Assembly: GCA_963758205.1 (NCBI GenBank)
Contig: CAVWUM010000001.1
Span: 248,001 to 312,000, forward strand
DNA length: 64,000 nucleotides
Direction of reading: 5' to 3'
From: Owenweeksia sp963758205
GTDB lineage: Bacteria; Bacteroidota; Bacteroidia; Flavobacteriales; Schleiferiaceae
Every line of letters begins with the position of its first letter. Within the stretch, counting starts at the first letter, position 1. Of the stretch, positions 17,548 to 26,624 are shown one piece after another. The notes below the pieces were generated by a model. The model saw only the letters and a program-made list of their open reading frames with translations. It searched no databases and was not told the DNA's origin. The translations under genes and the position numbers were made by a program.

Positions 17548-18306
17548 TCAGCTTTTCAGGAAATCATTCACTTTGTTAAAAAATTCATGGGGTTTTTCGG
17601 CATGTAGCCAGTGTCCGGCACCATCAATCGTTTCCAGTTGTGCCTCCGGAAAATGGGCCTGAATTTCGTCCATGTCATCATCTTTTATGTACCAGGAGTC
17701 TCCACCTCTAACAAACAACGTGGGTCCGTAGTATATGGCCTGAGCAGGCAGAGGCTCGCCTACTTTTTCAATTTCGCGGGCAATTATCGGTAGGTTAAAC
17801 CTCCAGTCCAAACGCCCCTTTTCTTTCCAGTAAAGGCTTTTTAATAAAAACAGCCTTGTTCCTTCGTCCTTAATGGCAAACTGCTCGTCAGCTTCACCGC
17901 GAGACTCTATTTTATCCAGATTCAAACTCTGCAGAGCCTCCAATATAATTTGGTGGTGAGGTTTGTAAGGTTTGGGGGCAATATCGGCCACTACCAGTTT
18001 TTCGGTACGTTCAGGGTTAAATACCGAGAATAGCATAGCTACCTTACCGCCCATGCTATGGCCTATTATTTTGGCCTTATCAATATTCTTGTCATCAAGG
18101 TATTCCACCAAATCATCGCTCATCAGCTCATAGCTAAACTCATCGCTATGGGGGCTGCGGCCGTGGTTGCGCATATCCAACAGGTGAACTTCATACTCTT
18201 CACTCCACTTACGGCCGAGGGTTTGCCAGTTATCGCTCATGCCAAATACACCATGCATTATTATCAGGGGCTCGCCTTCGCCCACAACATTTGAATAAAG
18301 TTTCAT
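17548..18306 (-). CDS. Alpha/beta hydrolase, esterase-like (YbfF type)
   Basis: 252 residues. The oxyanion-side motif is IIMHGVFGMSDNW, the nucleophile elbow is GHSMGG with Ser84, the acid is probably in FVRGGDSWYI and the His is in GAGHWLHAEKP. The N-terminal LLDMRNHGRSPHSDEFSY is typical of the YbfF esterase group. No signal peptide, so cytoplasmic; the natural substrate is not known, and acyl-ester or acyl-CoA hydrolysis is plausible. Convergent with murI. Its upstream region holds a TAACTTTG -7-like box (18360-18367) and a 7-bp hairpin at 18340-18360. Confidence 0.88.
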   Translation of the reverse strand: MKLYSNVVGEGEPLIIMHGVFGMSDNWQTLGRKWSEEYEVHLLDMRNHGRSPHSDEFSYELMSDDLVEYLDDKNIDKAKIIGHSMGGKVAMLFSVFNPERTEKLVVADIAPKPYKPHHQIILEALQSLNLDKIESRGEADEQFAIKDEGTRLFLLKSLYWKEKGRLDWRFNLPIIAREIEKVGEPLPAQAIYYGPTLFVRGGDSWYIKDDDMDEIQAHFPEAQLETIDGAGHWLHAEKPHEFFNKVNDFLKS

Positions 18307-18399
18307 CTATAAAGGTTTATTGGATAGAAAGCTGTAGAAGTGCTTTTGTTTAGAAAGCACAAAGTTAAAGCAGCCAGATTGTTTAATGCTATTTCATTT

Positions 18400-18491
18400 A
18401 AACTTGAATTTTGAAAGTTACTCTTACAATCTTCAAGTTTATTAATCATTAAACTTGAATTTTGTAAATTTGGTTTACAATTTTCAAGGTT
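18400..18491 (+). promoter_or_regulatory. Two 41-bp palindromic repeats covering the start of the AAA ATPase gene
   Basis: Unit 1 (18400-18440) begins AAACTTGAA and ends TTCAAGTTT, a perfect 9-bp inverted repeat. Unit 2 (18451-18491) has the same layout with AAACTTGAA and TTCAAGGTT at the ends plus an inner TTGTAAA / TTTACAA pair. The units are 10 bases apart; unit 2 ends at the base before the ATG. TAAATTTG at 18465-18472, inside unit 2, is a good -7 box. Overlap of palindromes and promoter suggests an operator, or a stem-loop in the leader that covers the start. Confidence 0.65.
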
Positions 18492-19658
18492 ATGATAACG
18501 CGTACTCGACAGAAGAAGTTAGCTCGATATGCAAAAAGTTTTCCGGCAATAGCCATAATTGGCGCGCGACAGTGCGGTAAAACAACTTTAGCTAAAGAGT
18601 TTGTAAAAGGCACAGGCCGGGAGTATGTATATGTGGATATTGAGAAACCATCTGACAGGGATAAGCTGAAAAATGCCGAGTTATTTTTTGAAGATAACAA
18701 GGGCAAAACAGTGGTAATAGATGAAGTGCAGCTAATGCCGGAATTGTTTTCGGCCATGCGCTCGGCAATTGATGAAGACAGGCGGCCGTTGCGGTTTTTA
18801 CTGCTTGGTTCGGCAAACCCGGATATTATGAAAGGAGTTTCAGAATCTTTGGCCGGCCGTATTGCCTACCTGGAGTTACAGCCATTTAATCTATTGGAGC
18901 TTTCGGGTTTGGAAATTCCAATAAAGGAGCACCATTTTTATGGAGGGTTTCCGAATGTAATTCTGGAAAAAGATAAAGAGGTACAACTGGATTGGCTGGA
19001 TAATTTTATTTCAACTTATGTGCAAAGAGATTTACCTATGTACGGCCTGCCTACCAGCCCTGTACAAACCCGCAGATTGCTGGAAATGCTGGCATGGATA
19101 AACGGTAACCTATTGAACTATTCTTCGGTGGGGAAATCTTTAGGCGTAAGCCATGTAACCTTAAAAAGCTATATGGAATACCTGAATGGCTCATTTGTAA
19201 CTATGGAGCTGGAGCCATTCCATTTCAACATAAAAAAACGGTTAACCAAAAGCACTAAGGTTTATTTTACTGATACAGGTTTATTGCATCGCTTCTTAAA
19301 ACTCAATTCATATAATGATTTGCTTGGAACACCCTTTTTAGGCGCCTCTTGGGAAGCTTATGTGATAAACCAGGTAAGGGCCTTAAAAAGTGATGAAATT
19401 GACTTGTTTTTTTACCGCACCTATTCAGGTGCTGAAATTGACCTGGTGCTTGCCAAAGGCATGCAGCCCGTGGCATCGGTAGAAATTAAGTTTTCAGAAA
19501 AACCGGATTTGAGCAGGGGCAATACCACAAGCATTCAGGATTTAGGCACTACTCAAAACTTCATAATTGTACCTGGAGAGCAGGATTACCGAAAAACAGA
19601 AAACCTGCGGGTTTGCGGTATTGAACAGTTTTTGGAGGGTTATTTACCTAATCTTTAA
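18492..19658 (+). CDS. AAA_14/DUF4143 family ATP-binding protein
   Basis: 388 residues, the usual length. Walker A is IIGARQCGKTT (residues 24-32), Walker B is TVVIDEVQLMPELF (about 75-85), with a sensor-like FLLLGSANPDIM. The DUF4143 half contains a winged-helix segment (SVGKSLGVSHVTLKSYMEYL) and ends in a restriction-nuclease-like core YSGAEIDLVLAKG ... VEIKFSE. Such proteins are frequent, variable accessory genes in Bacteroidota; their function is unknown, with roles as toxins, defence or DNA-binding regulators proposed. It is flanked by unrelated genes and has an unusual twin palindrome at its start. Confidence 0.88.
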   Translation: MITRTRQKKLARYAKSFPAIAIIGARQCGKTTLAKEFVKGTGREYVYVDIEKPSDRDKLKNAELFFEDNKGKTVVIDEVQLMPELFSAMRSAIDEDRRPLRFLLLGSANPDIMKGVSESLAGRIAYLELQPFNLLELSGLEIPIKEHHFYGGFPNVILEKDKEVQLDWLDNFISTYVQRDLPMYGLPTSPVQTRRLLEMLAWINGNLLNYSSVGKSLGVSHVTLKSYMEYLNGSFVTMELEPFHFNIKKRLTKSTKVYFTDTGLLHRFLKLNSYNDLLGTPFLGASWEAYVINQVRALKSDEIDLFFYRTYSGAEIDLVLAKGMQPVASVEIKFSEKPDLSRGNTTSIQDLGTTQNFIIVPGEQDYRKTENLRVCGIEQFLEGYLPNL

Positions 19659-19668
19659 ATAAGCAAAC

Positions 19669-21078
19669 TTATTGGTTTAAAACGCCCAGTGCATAGCTGG
19701 CACCGAGGCTGGCTTTGCGGTTTTTGGCCAGTAGTTCAATGAGCTTTAGTTGAGCATTAATATAACCCAACTCTCTTGAGTTTACCATAAAGAGAGAGCT
19801 TTCACCGGCATTAAACATTTGGCGTTCTCCGTTCAGCAACCCATTGTAGTCCCTTACAGTTTGTGTGTATAGTGCCACCTGATCGGCTGTGTTTGACCAC
19901 TCGTTTAGCGAAGCGACCGCCTTATAGCCTAAGCTGGCTGTTTTATTGGCAATATCCAGTTCGGTTTCCTGTATCTTAAGATCAGCCAGGCGCAGAGCCC
20001 CACGCTCTTTACGAAGTAAAATAGGCATGCTGAAAGTTAAACCCCATTTATAGTTGCTTGGGGAGTATTCCGCCAACGGATTATCCTGCACGGCTTCAGT
20101 TAGCGCATTGTAATTCAAATTAAGTGTAGGCTTTAATTGCTCCTGTTTCCAACTTCGTTCAATTTCAAGCTGATCCACTTTATAGCGGTATTGTACAAGC
20201 TCGGGGTGCTGAGCCAAAAGGCTATCCATAGCCATAACCATTTGTGGTTCTACAGGCAAGGCCTGTACGGCAGTGGAGGTCTGGGGCAATGTTCCTTCCG
20301 CTACTTCCAATGGAATTACTCCTTCATCCCACAGGTAAACCGAAAGCAGGGCCGAGGTATTCGCAAAATCCAGTTGGGCCTGCTGCAGTCCTAATTGCCT
20401 GTTCTGTACCTGTATTCCCGCTTCCAGCGTATCAATATCCGGGCGGTCGCCCAAAAAGGTTGATTGCCTAACAGCATTGAATCTTTGCAGGGCAAGTTCA
20501 TAAGCATCCTCATATACCCTAAGGTTGTTATAGGCCATAAACCAGTCCCAATAGGTTTTACCGGCCATGTATAACAAATCGTTAAGCATGGCATCTCTTA
20601 TGGCCTGGGTGCTTTCGCGATAAAGTTGTGCCTGTCTTAATTCCGCTCTTCGCTCGTCAATAAACAAACCCTGGCCAATGGGGAGCGAGAGCCCCGCATA
20701 CCACAGGCCTGCCCCGGGTACCGTATTTTCAGGGTTTAAAAAAACGCCCCTGTTTTGCTCGTAGCCACCTTTTAACTCTAAACCAAACCAGGTAGGTACT
20801 TTTAACCCTCCGTCAACTATGCTGTAATATTGTTTATCGTCATAATACTTCTGGGCCACATCAGCAAAAGCCTTGGGATCAAACGCACCACGGGCCTGCA
20901 GTACGGAAGCATTTCCTTTTTCTCGCTGCAAACCAGCCTGCACGGCCATGGGGTGGTGTGTCTTTACCCTCAGCATAAAGTCTTCAAAAGACAATAGCTG
21001 CGTGGTGTCGCTCTGTGCGCCAACCTGTAAGCATGGTAAAATGCCTATTAAAAATATACTGAGGAACCGAAAAATCAT
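19669..21078 (-). CDS. TolC-family outer-membrane efflux protein
   Basis: 469 residues. Signal peptide (MIFRFLSIFLIGILPCLQVGAQ), then two repeats of long helical hairpins (VKTHHPMAVQAGLQREKGN; ELALQRFNAVRQSTFLGDRP) with beta-strand segments such as WGLTFSMPILLRKERGALRL, as expected for the trimeric outer-membrane channel. It is the last gene of a three-gene operon, and its ATG overlaps the HlyD-type stop by 4 bases (ATGA). With its partners it should form a tripartite exporter from cytoplasm to exterior. Convergent with the AAA ATPase, 10 bases between stops. Confidence 0.9.
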   Translation of the reverse strand: MIFRFLSIFLIGILPCLQVGAQSDTTQLLSFEDFMLRVKTHHPMAVQAGLQREKGNASVLQARGAFDPKAFADVAQKYYDDKQYYSIVDGGLKVPTWFGLELKGGYEQNRGVFLNPENTVPGAGLWYAGLSLPIGQGLFIDERRAELRQAQLYRESTQAIRDAMLNDLLYMAGKTYWDWFMAYNNLRVYEDAYELALQRFNAVRQSTFLGDRPDIDTLEAGIQVQNRQLGLQQAQLDFANTSALLSVYLWDEGVIPLEVAEGTLPQTSTAVQALPVEPQMVMAMDSLLAQHPELVQYRYKVDQLEIERSWKQEQLKPTLNLNYNALTEAVQDNPLAEYSPSNYKWGLTFSMPILLRKERGALRLADLKIQETELDIANKTASLGYKAVASLNEWSNTADQVALYTQTVRDYNGLLNGERQMFNAGESSLFMVNSRELGYINAQLKLIELLAKNRKASLGASYALGVLNQ

Positions 21079-22427
21079 TTCTTGCTGTTTACTTGTAGCG
21101 AATCACCGGTTTTATAATAATCCGGTGGAAATCCATTAATCTGACGCCAGAGTTCGTACCAGATGCGTACATCTTTAAGCAAAAGCATATTGTGTGTACC
21201 ACCGCCTACGCGCAATGCATCGGGCCACTCTTCGGCTTGCGGGTCAGGCTTTACCAGTATCCTAAACTTGCCGTTGGGGCTTATAAAATTATCCATGGCG
21301 TAAACCTCCCCGCCATAGGTACCAAAGCTGGTATTTGGCCACCCTGAAAATACAATAGCCGGCCAACCGTCAAACTGAATCCGTACCGGCTGCCCTTTTT
21401 CAATAAGTGGCAAATCAATGGGGTTTACATACATCTCCACTGCAAGGTCATACTGAGCGGGCATTATGCTAACAATAGGTTCACCTTCTTTCATAGTTTC
21501 ACCTAAACCAATTTGTATAGCCTCAGTAACATACCCGCTTTGGGGGGCCTGTATGTAATATAGCCCCGATCTCACCGAGTAATTCATAAACTGATTTTGA
21601 ATTTTAGTGACGTCAATCTCGGCATCATACATGCTGCTCATAGCCGTATATTTATCAGACTCAGCTTTTGCTACTGAATTCCGGTATTGATTTTCCACGG
21701 AAACAATCTCCACCTGGGCATTTATCAGTTCATTTCGGCTCGTAAGCAATTGGTTTTCTTTAGAAATCATTTCGGCCTGCGCCTTTTGCATGGTAAGCTT
21801 TCTGTTTTCCAAATCTGTTAATGACTTAAGTCCGTCATCATACAGTTTTTCCATCCGGTTAAACTGCTCTTTGGCAATATCATAATTTATAGCTGCTGCC
21901 TTGTAGTCCATGCTATCGCTGGTAACCTTAAGTTTTGCCTGCTTCAGTTTGTTACGAGCCTGCTCAAGTTTAAGGCTGCTGGTTTGTACAAGGGCATCTA
22001 TCTGGTTGTCTAGCGCCCTTATTTTTTCCATATATGATTTTACTGAAAGCTCTTTAGCGCTAAGCTGATCCTTGGTTCTGGAGAGCAGCTCCGGATCAAA
22101 ATAGGCATCTTTAATCTCCGAAATAAAAAGTATCGTATCACCTTTTTCCACAAAGTCACCTTCCTGCACAAACCATTTTTCTACACGGCCGGCAATTACC
22201 GAATGTATGGTTTGTGGGCGTTGATCGGGCTTTAGGGTGGTTACTTTTCCCTTGGCACCAATATTTTGTGTCCAGGGTAAAAACATTACCACAAGCAGTA
22301 TGGCAAAAAAGGTGGTTACAATGCGCTTCAGCACGTTGCCCGAAACCTTTTGTTCTACCCAGATCAGTGAGCTGAGGTTGCGCTTTCTTACTCGCGCAGT
22401 TACACTTTCGTTAGATATATTAAGCAT
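21075..22427 (-). CDS. HlyD-family membrane fusion / adaptor protein
   Basis: 450 residues from the ATG at 22427, which overlaps the ABC gene by 8 bases; a start 14 codons earlier would extend the overlap. One membrane helix (IVTTFFAILLVVMFLPWTQ) near residue 45 is followed by a biotinyl/lipoyl-like half motif (GRVEKWFVQEGDFVEKGDTI), a long coiled-coil hairpin (residues ~110-270), the second half motif (YYIQAPQSGYVTEAIQIGLG) and a beta-barrel domain. It links the inner-membrane ABC protein to the TolC channel. Cargo is unknown; a peptide or protein is likely for a HlyD-ABC-TolC set. Confidence 0.9.
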   Translation of the reverse strand: MLNISNESVTARVRKRNLSSLIWVEQKVSGNVLKRIVTTFFAILLVVMFLPWTQNIGAKGKVTTLKPDQRPQTIHSVIAGRVEKWFVQEGDFVEKGDTILFISEIKDAYFDPELLSRTKDQLSAKELSVKSYMEKIRALDNQIDALVQTSSLKLEQARNKLKQAKLKVTSDSMDYKAAAINYDIAKEQFNRMEKLYDDGLKSLTDLENRKLTMQKAQAEMISKENQLLTSRNELINAQVEIVSVENQYRNSVAKAESDKYTAMSSMYDAEIDVTKIQNQFMNYSVRSGLYYIQAPQSGYVTEAIQIGLGETMKEGEPIVSIMPAQYDLAVEMYVNPIDLPLIEKGQPVRIQFDGWPAIVFSGWPNTSFGTYGGEVYAMDNFISPNGKFRILVKPDPQAEEWPDALRVGGGTHNMLLLKDVRIWYELWRQINGFPPDYYKTGDSLQVNSKK

Positions 22428-24150
22428 CTGGATTATCTTTATTAATGAGCGTATGCTCAAGCTCGGCATAAGTACCCGAATTGATAATTCGGCCTTTATC
22501 CATTACCACCATTTTACTGCAGCGCTTCGCAAAACGCAAATCGGCTGAAACGGTAACCAGGGTCCAGGGATTATCTTTTTGGGTTAAAAAATCCATAATT
22601 TTTGCTCCGTCATTCATATCAATATGCTGCAAAGCATCGCGCAGTAGCAAAAGCCTTGGTTTATCGGCAATGCTGCGTGCCAGCAATATTTTTTGCACGG
22701 CACTTTTAGGCAACTGTTTACCTTCCGGAAAAAGCATGGTATCATAACCTTTTGGTAATTGGGTAATAAAGTTTTCCAAACCCAGGTTTTGCACGGCCCA
22801 CCGTACATTTTCAAACGTGGCGGCAGGCCGGCCCATAGTAATATTTTCCATTACAGTGCCCTGAAATATTTGCTCCTGTGCCAGGCAATCGCCAATTACC
22901 GAGCGGAGTGCACTTAAGTTAAGGTTACCCTTAGATAAACCATCAAACGAAATGGAGCCCTGTTGCACATCATATAAACCAGCCATAAGGTGTAGCAGAG
23001 TGCTTTTACCTGATTCATTGCTGCCGGTTATATACAGTCTTTCGCCTGCTGCTACTTTTAATGAGAGGCCATTAATACTGCTGGACTGATGTCCCGGATA
23101 TTTAAAATATACATCATCAAATGTCAGGCTCAGTCCTTTATTCTCGGGATTTTTGGTAATGTCAATTCCGTCAGCATTTTCAAGTTCAAGGTCTGTTACC
23201 TGGGCTACTTTTTCAAGCGAGGTAAGCACATCGTAAATGGTTTCCATGGCCACAATCAGTTTTTCAACAGATGTCATCACCAAAAGGATGATGATTTCAG
23301 CAGCCACAAACTGCCCGATATTCATTTGTTGCTCCATCACCAAAAGGCCTCCCATTACCAGCAATCCTGCTGCCACAAGTACCTTAAACACCACCATCAT
23401 GCTATACTGCTGCACCAGCACCTTAAAGTGTTTGTCCCTGGCATGCAAGTAATCGCCAGTATGTTCATTAGTCCTGGCCAGCGGCAAATCAGTTTTACCG
23501 GCCAGTTTAAAGGTGGTGTTGGTGCGTGCAAGCTCTTCCAGCCAGTGTGCTACCTGGTATTTATGCTTTGATTCTTTTAAGCTGCTATCCAATCCATTCT
23601 TAGCCGTAAACCGGAAAATCATATAAATAAGAAAGACAAGAATAAGGCTGAAAGCGATAAAGAACGGGTGATAGAAGGAGAGAAGTGTTAAACCAAAAAT
23701 TACCTGTAAGGAAGCTGTAGAAAAGTCAATCAGGATTTTCGAAAGCCCTTTCTGGATGGAGAGCGTATCAAAAAAACGGTTCATCAATTCAGGGGCGTAG
23801 TGCTTGTAAAGGGCTTCCATCTTTATCCTGGGTAACCTAAAGGCAAATTCAAATGCCGCGCGGGTAAAGATTTTTTGTTGAAGGTTTTCTGTGATTCGTA
23901 GCTGTGCAATCTGTAAAACCCCTGTAGCTGCCACACCTGCAATTACAAAAATCACAAGAATCACCCATGAGGTACTCATCCTGCCACCTTGTATAAGATT
24001 GATTATAGCCTGTATACCCAAGGGTAGGGATAGGTTTACCAAGCCGTTGAATATGGCATAAACATATATATTCTTTACTTCCTTTTGGTCTGGCTTCAGC
24101 AATCTCCAAAAGCGTCTGGTAGGCGTAAGGTTATTATTTTCGTTGGCCAT
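22420..24150 (-). CDS. ABC exporter (fused permease-ATPase) with degenerate nucleotide-binding domain
   Basis: 576 residues: a transmembrane domain (residues ~25-310, six helices such as YAIFNGLVNLSLPLGIQAII and VAAEIIILLVMTSVEKLIV) and a C-terminal ATPase. Walker A is intact (ITGSNESGKSTLLHL). The other catalytic motifs are not: the ABC signature region reads LPKSAVQKILLARS instead of LSGGQ, Walker B reads RLLLLRDALQHID where LLLDEP is expected, and the H-loop position reads VTVSADLR with no His. The Q-loop (CLAQEQIFQG) is present. The protein heads the ABC-HlyD-TolC operon, so it is expressed as an exporter component; weak or regulatory ATPase activity is inferred. Confidence 0.88.
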   Translation of the reverse strand: MANENNNLTPTRRFWRLLKPDQKEVKNIYVYAIFNGLVNLSLPLGIQAIINLIQGGRMSTSWVILVIFVIAGVAATGVLQIAQLRITENLQQKIFTRAAFEFAFRLPRIKMEALYKHYAPELMNRFFDTLSIQKGLSKILIDFSTASLQVIFGLTLLSFYHPFFIAFSLILVFLIYMIFRFTAKNGLDSSLKESKHKYQVAHWLEELARTNTTFKLAGKTDLPLARTNEHTGDYLHARDKHFKVLVQQYSMMVVFKVLVAAGLLVMGGLLVMEQQMNIGQFVAAEIIILLVMTSVEKLIVAMETIYDVLTSLEKVAQVTDLELENADGIDITKNPENKGLSLTFDDVYFKYPGHQSSSINGLSLKVAAGERLYITGSNESGKSTLLHLMAGLYDVQQGSISFDGLSKGNLNLSALRSVIGDCLAQEQIFQGTVMENITMGRPAATFENVRWAVQNLGLENFITQLPKGYDTMLFPEGKQLPKSAVQKILLARSIADKPRLLLLRDALQHIDMNDGAKIMDFLTQKDNPWTLVTVSADLRFAKRCSKMVVMDKGRIINSGTYAELEHTLINKDNPDA

Positions 24151-24241
24151 TAATATGGTTTTTGATGCACCATCATCGTAAAATTCAAAGGTGAGTAATT
24201 AGTTCACAAAATCTAATCCTGATAACAAATAGTTAACAATG

Positions 24242-24249
24242 CAAATATA
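24242..24249 (-). promoter_or_regulatory. Bacteroidota -7 promoter box (TATATTTG) for the ABC-HlyD-TolC operon
   Basis: TATATTTG on the minus strand, 91 bases before the ATG of the ABC exporter, giving a leader of about 85 bases. No clear -33 TTG. Confidence 0.4.
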
Positions 24250-24371
24250 ATAGTAATACTATTAAAAATGGAAGTGGTGTTCTTAACTCTTATTATTTTC
24301 TCTCTATGGAGTAATTAAAATCAACAATCAATACTATCCCAAACCCTTTATTTATCTACCTCGCCTTTCCC

Positions 24372-24379
24372 TACTTTTG
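24372..24379 (+). promoter_or_regulatory. Bacteroidota -7 promoter box (TACTTTTG) for metG
   Basis: TACTTTTG 23 bases before the metG ATG; the same octamer occurs before the ABC-F, EEP-fold and pseudouridine synthase genes in this window. The preceding 20-25 bases have no TTG. Confidence 0.5.
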
Positions 24380-24402
24380 CCCACTAAATTGATTTCTGAC
24401 TA

Positions 24403-26439
24403 ATGTCGCAACCCAAAAGATATACCGTTACCGCTGCCTTACCCTACGCCAATGGCCCTGTGCACATTGGCCACCTGGCTGGCTGCTACCTTCCTGCTGA
24501 TATTTATGTACGCTATCTCCGCCAAAGCGGTAAAGATGTAAAGTTTATTTGTGGAAGCGATGAGCATGGTGTAGCCATTATTATGAAAGCCAAGGCCGAG
24601 GGTGTGAGCCCACAGGAAATTGTGGACAAGTACAATGGTATAATGAAGCAATCTTTTGAGGGGTTTGGGATAAGCTTTGATATTTACTCACGTACCTCAA
24701 AGGAGATTCATCATAAAACGGCTGGCGACTTTTTTCTTGATCTATATGAGAAAGGAAAATTTATTGAAAAGGAAACAGAACAATACTTTGACCCAGAAGC
24801 CGAGCAGTTTTTGGCTGACCGCTACATAGAAGGCACCTGCCCCAATTGCGGTTTTGAAAGTGCGTATGGTGATCAGTGCGAAAACTGCGGAACATCGCTA
24901 AGTCCAACAGATCTCAAAAATCCAAGATCGCGCCTTAGCGGAGCAAAACCAATATTAAAAACCACTAAGCACTGGTTTTTGCCGCTGGATCACCTTAGTG
25001 GGAAAATAAAGAAATACATCCAAAAACATAAGGACTGGAAGCCCAATGTATATGGCCAATGCATGAGCTGGCTTGATGATGCCGGTGGTTTGCAGGCCCG
25101 CTCCATGACCCGCGATCTTGATTGGGGTATTAAAGTGCCATTACCCGATGCCGAAGGAAAGGTGTTATATGTATGGTTTGATGCACCCATTGGGTACATA
25201 TCTGCAACAAAAGAGTTAATGGGTGATGATTGGGAAAAATACTGGATGGATGAGGAAACTTCGCTTATTCATTTTATAGGTAAGGATAATATAGTTTTTC
25301 ACTGCATAATATTCCCGGCTATGCTTATGGAGCATGGCGGTTTTATTTTGCCTGACCAGGTGCCTGCTAACGAGTTTCTCAACCTTGAGGGGAACAAAAT
25401 TTCTACCAGCCGTAACTGGGCAGTCTGGCTGCATGAATATTTACAGGATTTTGAAGGCCGCCAGGATACACTGCGCTATGCCTTATGTGCAGCCGCCCCC
25501 GAAACCAAGGATAATGATTTTACATGGAAAGATCTCCAGACCCGCAACAATAGCGAGTTGGTGGCTATTTATGGAAACTTTGTAAACCGCGTGCTTGTGC
25601 TTATGCAGAAGTACTATAACGGAGAAGTGCCGACTCCTGTAAATCTGAGGGAGGAGGATAAAAAAGTACTTGAGATGCTGGAATCCTCACCCGCTAAAGT
25701 AGGGGAGTCGCTCTCCAAATATAAATTCAGAGAGGCATTGGCTGCTTATATGAACATTGCGAGGGCAGGTAATAAATACCTGGCTGATGAGGAGCCATGG
25801 AAAAAAGTGAAAACTGACCCTGAACGAACGGCCACCATAATGTATGTGGCTGCCCAGGTGGCTGCCCAGCTTTCTCAACTTGGTGAGCCATTTATGCCTT
25901 TTAGTTCATCCAGGCTAAGAGGTTGGCTTGGCCTTGACTTATTAGGCTGGGATGATTGTGCCATACAGGAATTTTTACCTGCCGGCCGGCAAATTGAAAA
26001 AGGCGAACTGCTTTTTGAAAAAGTAGAAGATGAACAGGTAGAAGCTCAGTTGCAAAAACTGGCTGCTGCCAAAGAAAGTAACAAACCCAAAACAAACTTA
26101 CCTGCTTTGAAAGACGAGATTACATTTGACGATTTCATGAAAATGGACATCCGCACAGGCACCATAATGGAAGCCTTTAAGGTGCCTAAAGCTGATAAAC
26201 TTTTACAACTTAAAGTGGATATTGGCCTTGAGCAAAGAACCATTGTGAGTGGCATAGCCGAACACTTTACCCCGGAAGATATAGTTGGTAAACAGGTTTC
26301 TGTACTGGCTAATCTGGCCCCTCGGAAAATACGTGGTGTGGAAAGTATGGGAATGATTTTAATGGCCGAAGATGCTGAGGGTAAGCTAGTGTTTGCCAGC
26401 CCCAGTAGTGAGATTGCGAATGGATCAATTGTGAGGTAA
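24403..26439 (+). CDS. metG: Methionyl-tRNA synthetase with C-terminal tRNA-binding domain
   Basis: 678 residues. It charges tRNA-Met with methionine. The class I HIGH motif is GPVHIGHLAGC (residues ~19-29), the KMSKS motif reads GNKISTSRNWAV, and the zinc knuckle is CPNCGFESAYGDQCENCG with four Cys near residue 145-165. The anticodon-binding domain follows, and the last ~110 residues form the Trbp111-like OB domain (FDDFMKMDIRTGTIMEA, ending APRKIRGVESMGMILM) that helps bind tRNA. The gene is followed by a strong terminator. Confidence 0.98.
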   Translation: MSQPKRYTVTAALPYANGPVHIGHLAGCYLPADIYVRYLRQSGKDVKFICGSDEHGVAIIMKAKAEGVSPQEIVDKYNGIMKQSFEGFGISFDIYSRTSKEIHHKTAGDFFLDLYEKGKFIEKETEQYFDPEAEQFLADRYIEGTCPNCGFESAYGDQCENCGTSLSPTDLKNPRSRLSGAKPILKTTKHWFLPLDHLSGKIKKYIQKHKDWKPNVYGQCMSWLDDAGGLQARSMTRDLDWGIKVPLPDAEGKVLYVWFDAPIGYISATKELMGDDWEKYWMDEETSLIHFIGKDNIVFHCIIFPAMLMEHGGFILPDQVPANEFLNLEGNKISTSRNWAVWLHEYLQDFEGRQDTLRYALCAAAPETKDNDFTWKDLQTRNNSELVAIYGNFVNRVLVLMQKYYNGEVPTPVNLREEDKKVLEMLESSPAKVGESLSKYKFREALAAYMNIARAGNKYLADEEPWKKVKTDPERTATIMYVAAQVAAQLSQLGEPFMPFSSSRLRGWLGLDLLGWDDCAIQEFLPAGRQIEKGELLFEKVEDEQVEAQLQKLAAAKESNKPKTNLPALKDEITFDDFMKMDIRTGTIMEAFKVPKADKLLQLKVDIGLEQRTIVSGIAEHFTPEDIVGKQVSVLANLAPRKIRGVESMGMILMAEDAEGKLVFASPSSEIANGSIVR

Positions 26440-26440
26440 A

Positions 26441-26467
26441 AAAAAGCGGCATAAAGCCGCTTTTTTT
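26441..26467 (+). terminator. Rho-independent terminator of metG
   Basis: Stem AAAAAGCGGC / GCCGCTTTTT with loop ATAAA and a seven-T tail, starting 2 bases past the metG stop. It also borders the 3' end of the first tRNA gene on the other strand, and could work in both directions. Confidence 0.85.
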
Positions 26468-26468
26468 G

Positions 26469-26540
26469 TAGCCCCGGCAGGAATCGAACCTGCATCTAAA
26501 GTTTAGGAAACTTCTATTCTATCCATTGAACTACGGGGCC
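26469..26540 (-). tRNA. tRNA-Arg, anticodon CCU
   Basis: 72 bases read on the minus strand fold into a full cloverleaf: acceptor GGCCCCG / CGGGGCT, D stem GTTC / GAAT, anticodon stem GAAGT / ACTTT with loop TTCCTAA (anticodon CCT), T arm GCAGG-TTCGATT-CCTGC, discriminator A. CCA is not encoded. It reads AGG codons. Confidence 0.93.
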
Positions 26541-26624
26541 AAATGTTAGATTAATGTTGAAAGTTTAAGGCAGGAATGAGCATTTAACCCCAAACTTTAA
26601 ACCTCAAACAAAAAAACCATTTTG

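Noticed and set aside
18307..18399. Possible insertion-sequence end near the AAA ATPase
   Set aside because: No transposase, terminal inverted repeats flanking the gene, or target-site duplication was found; the palindromes are on one side only.
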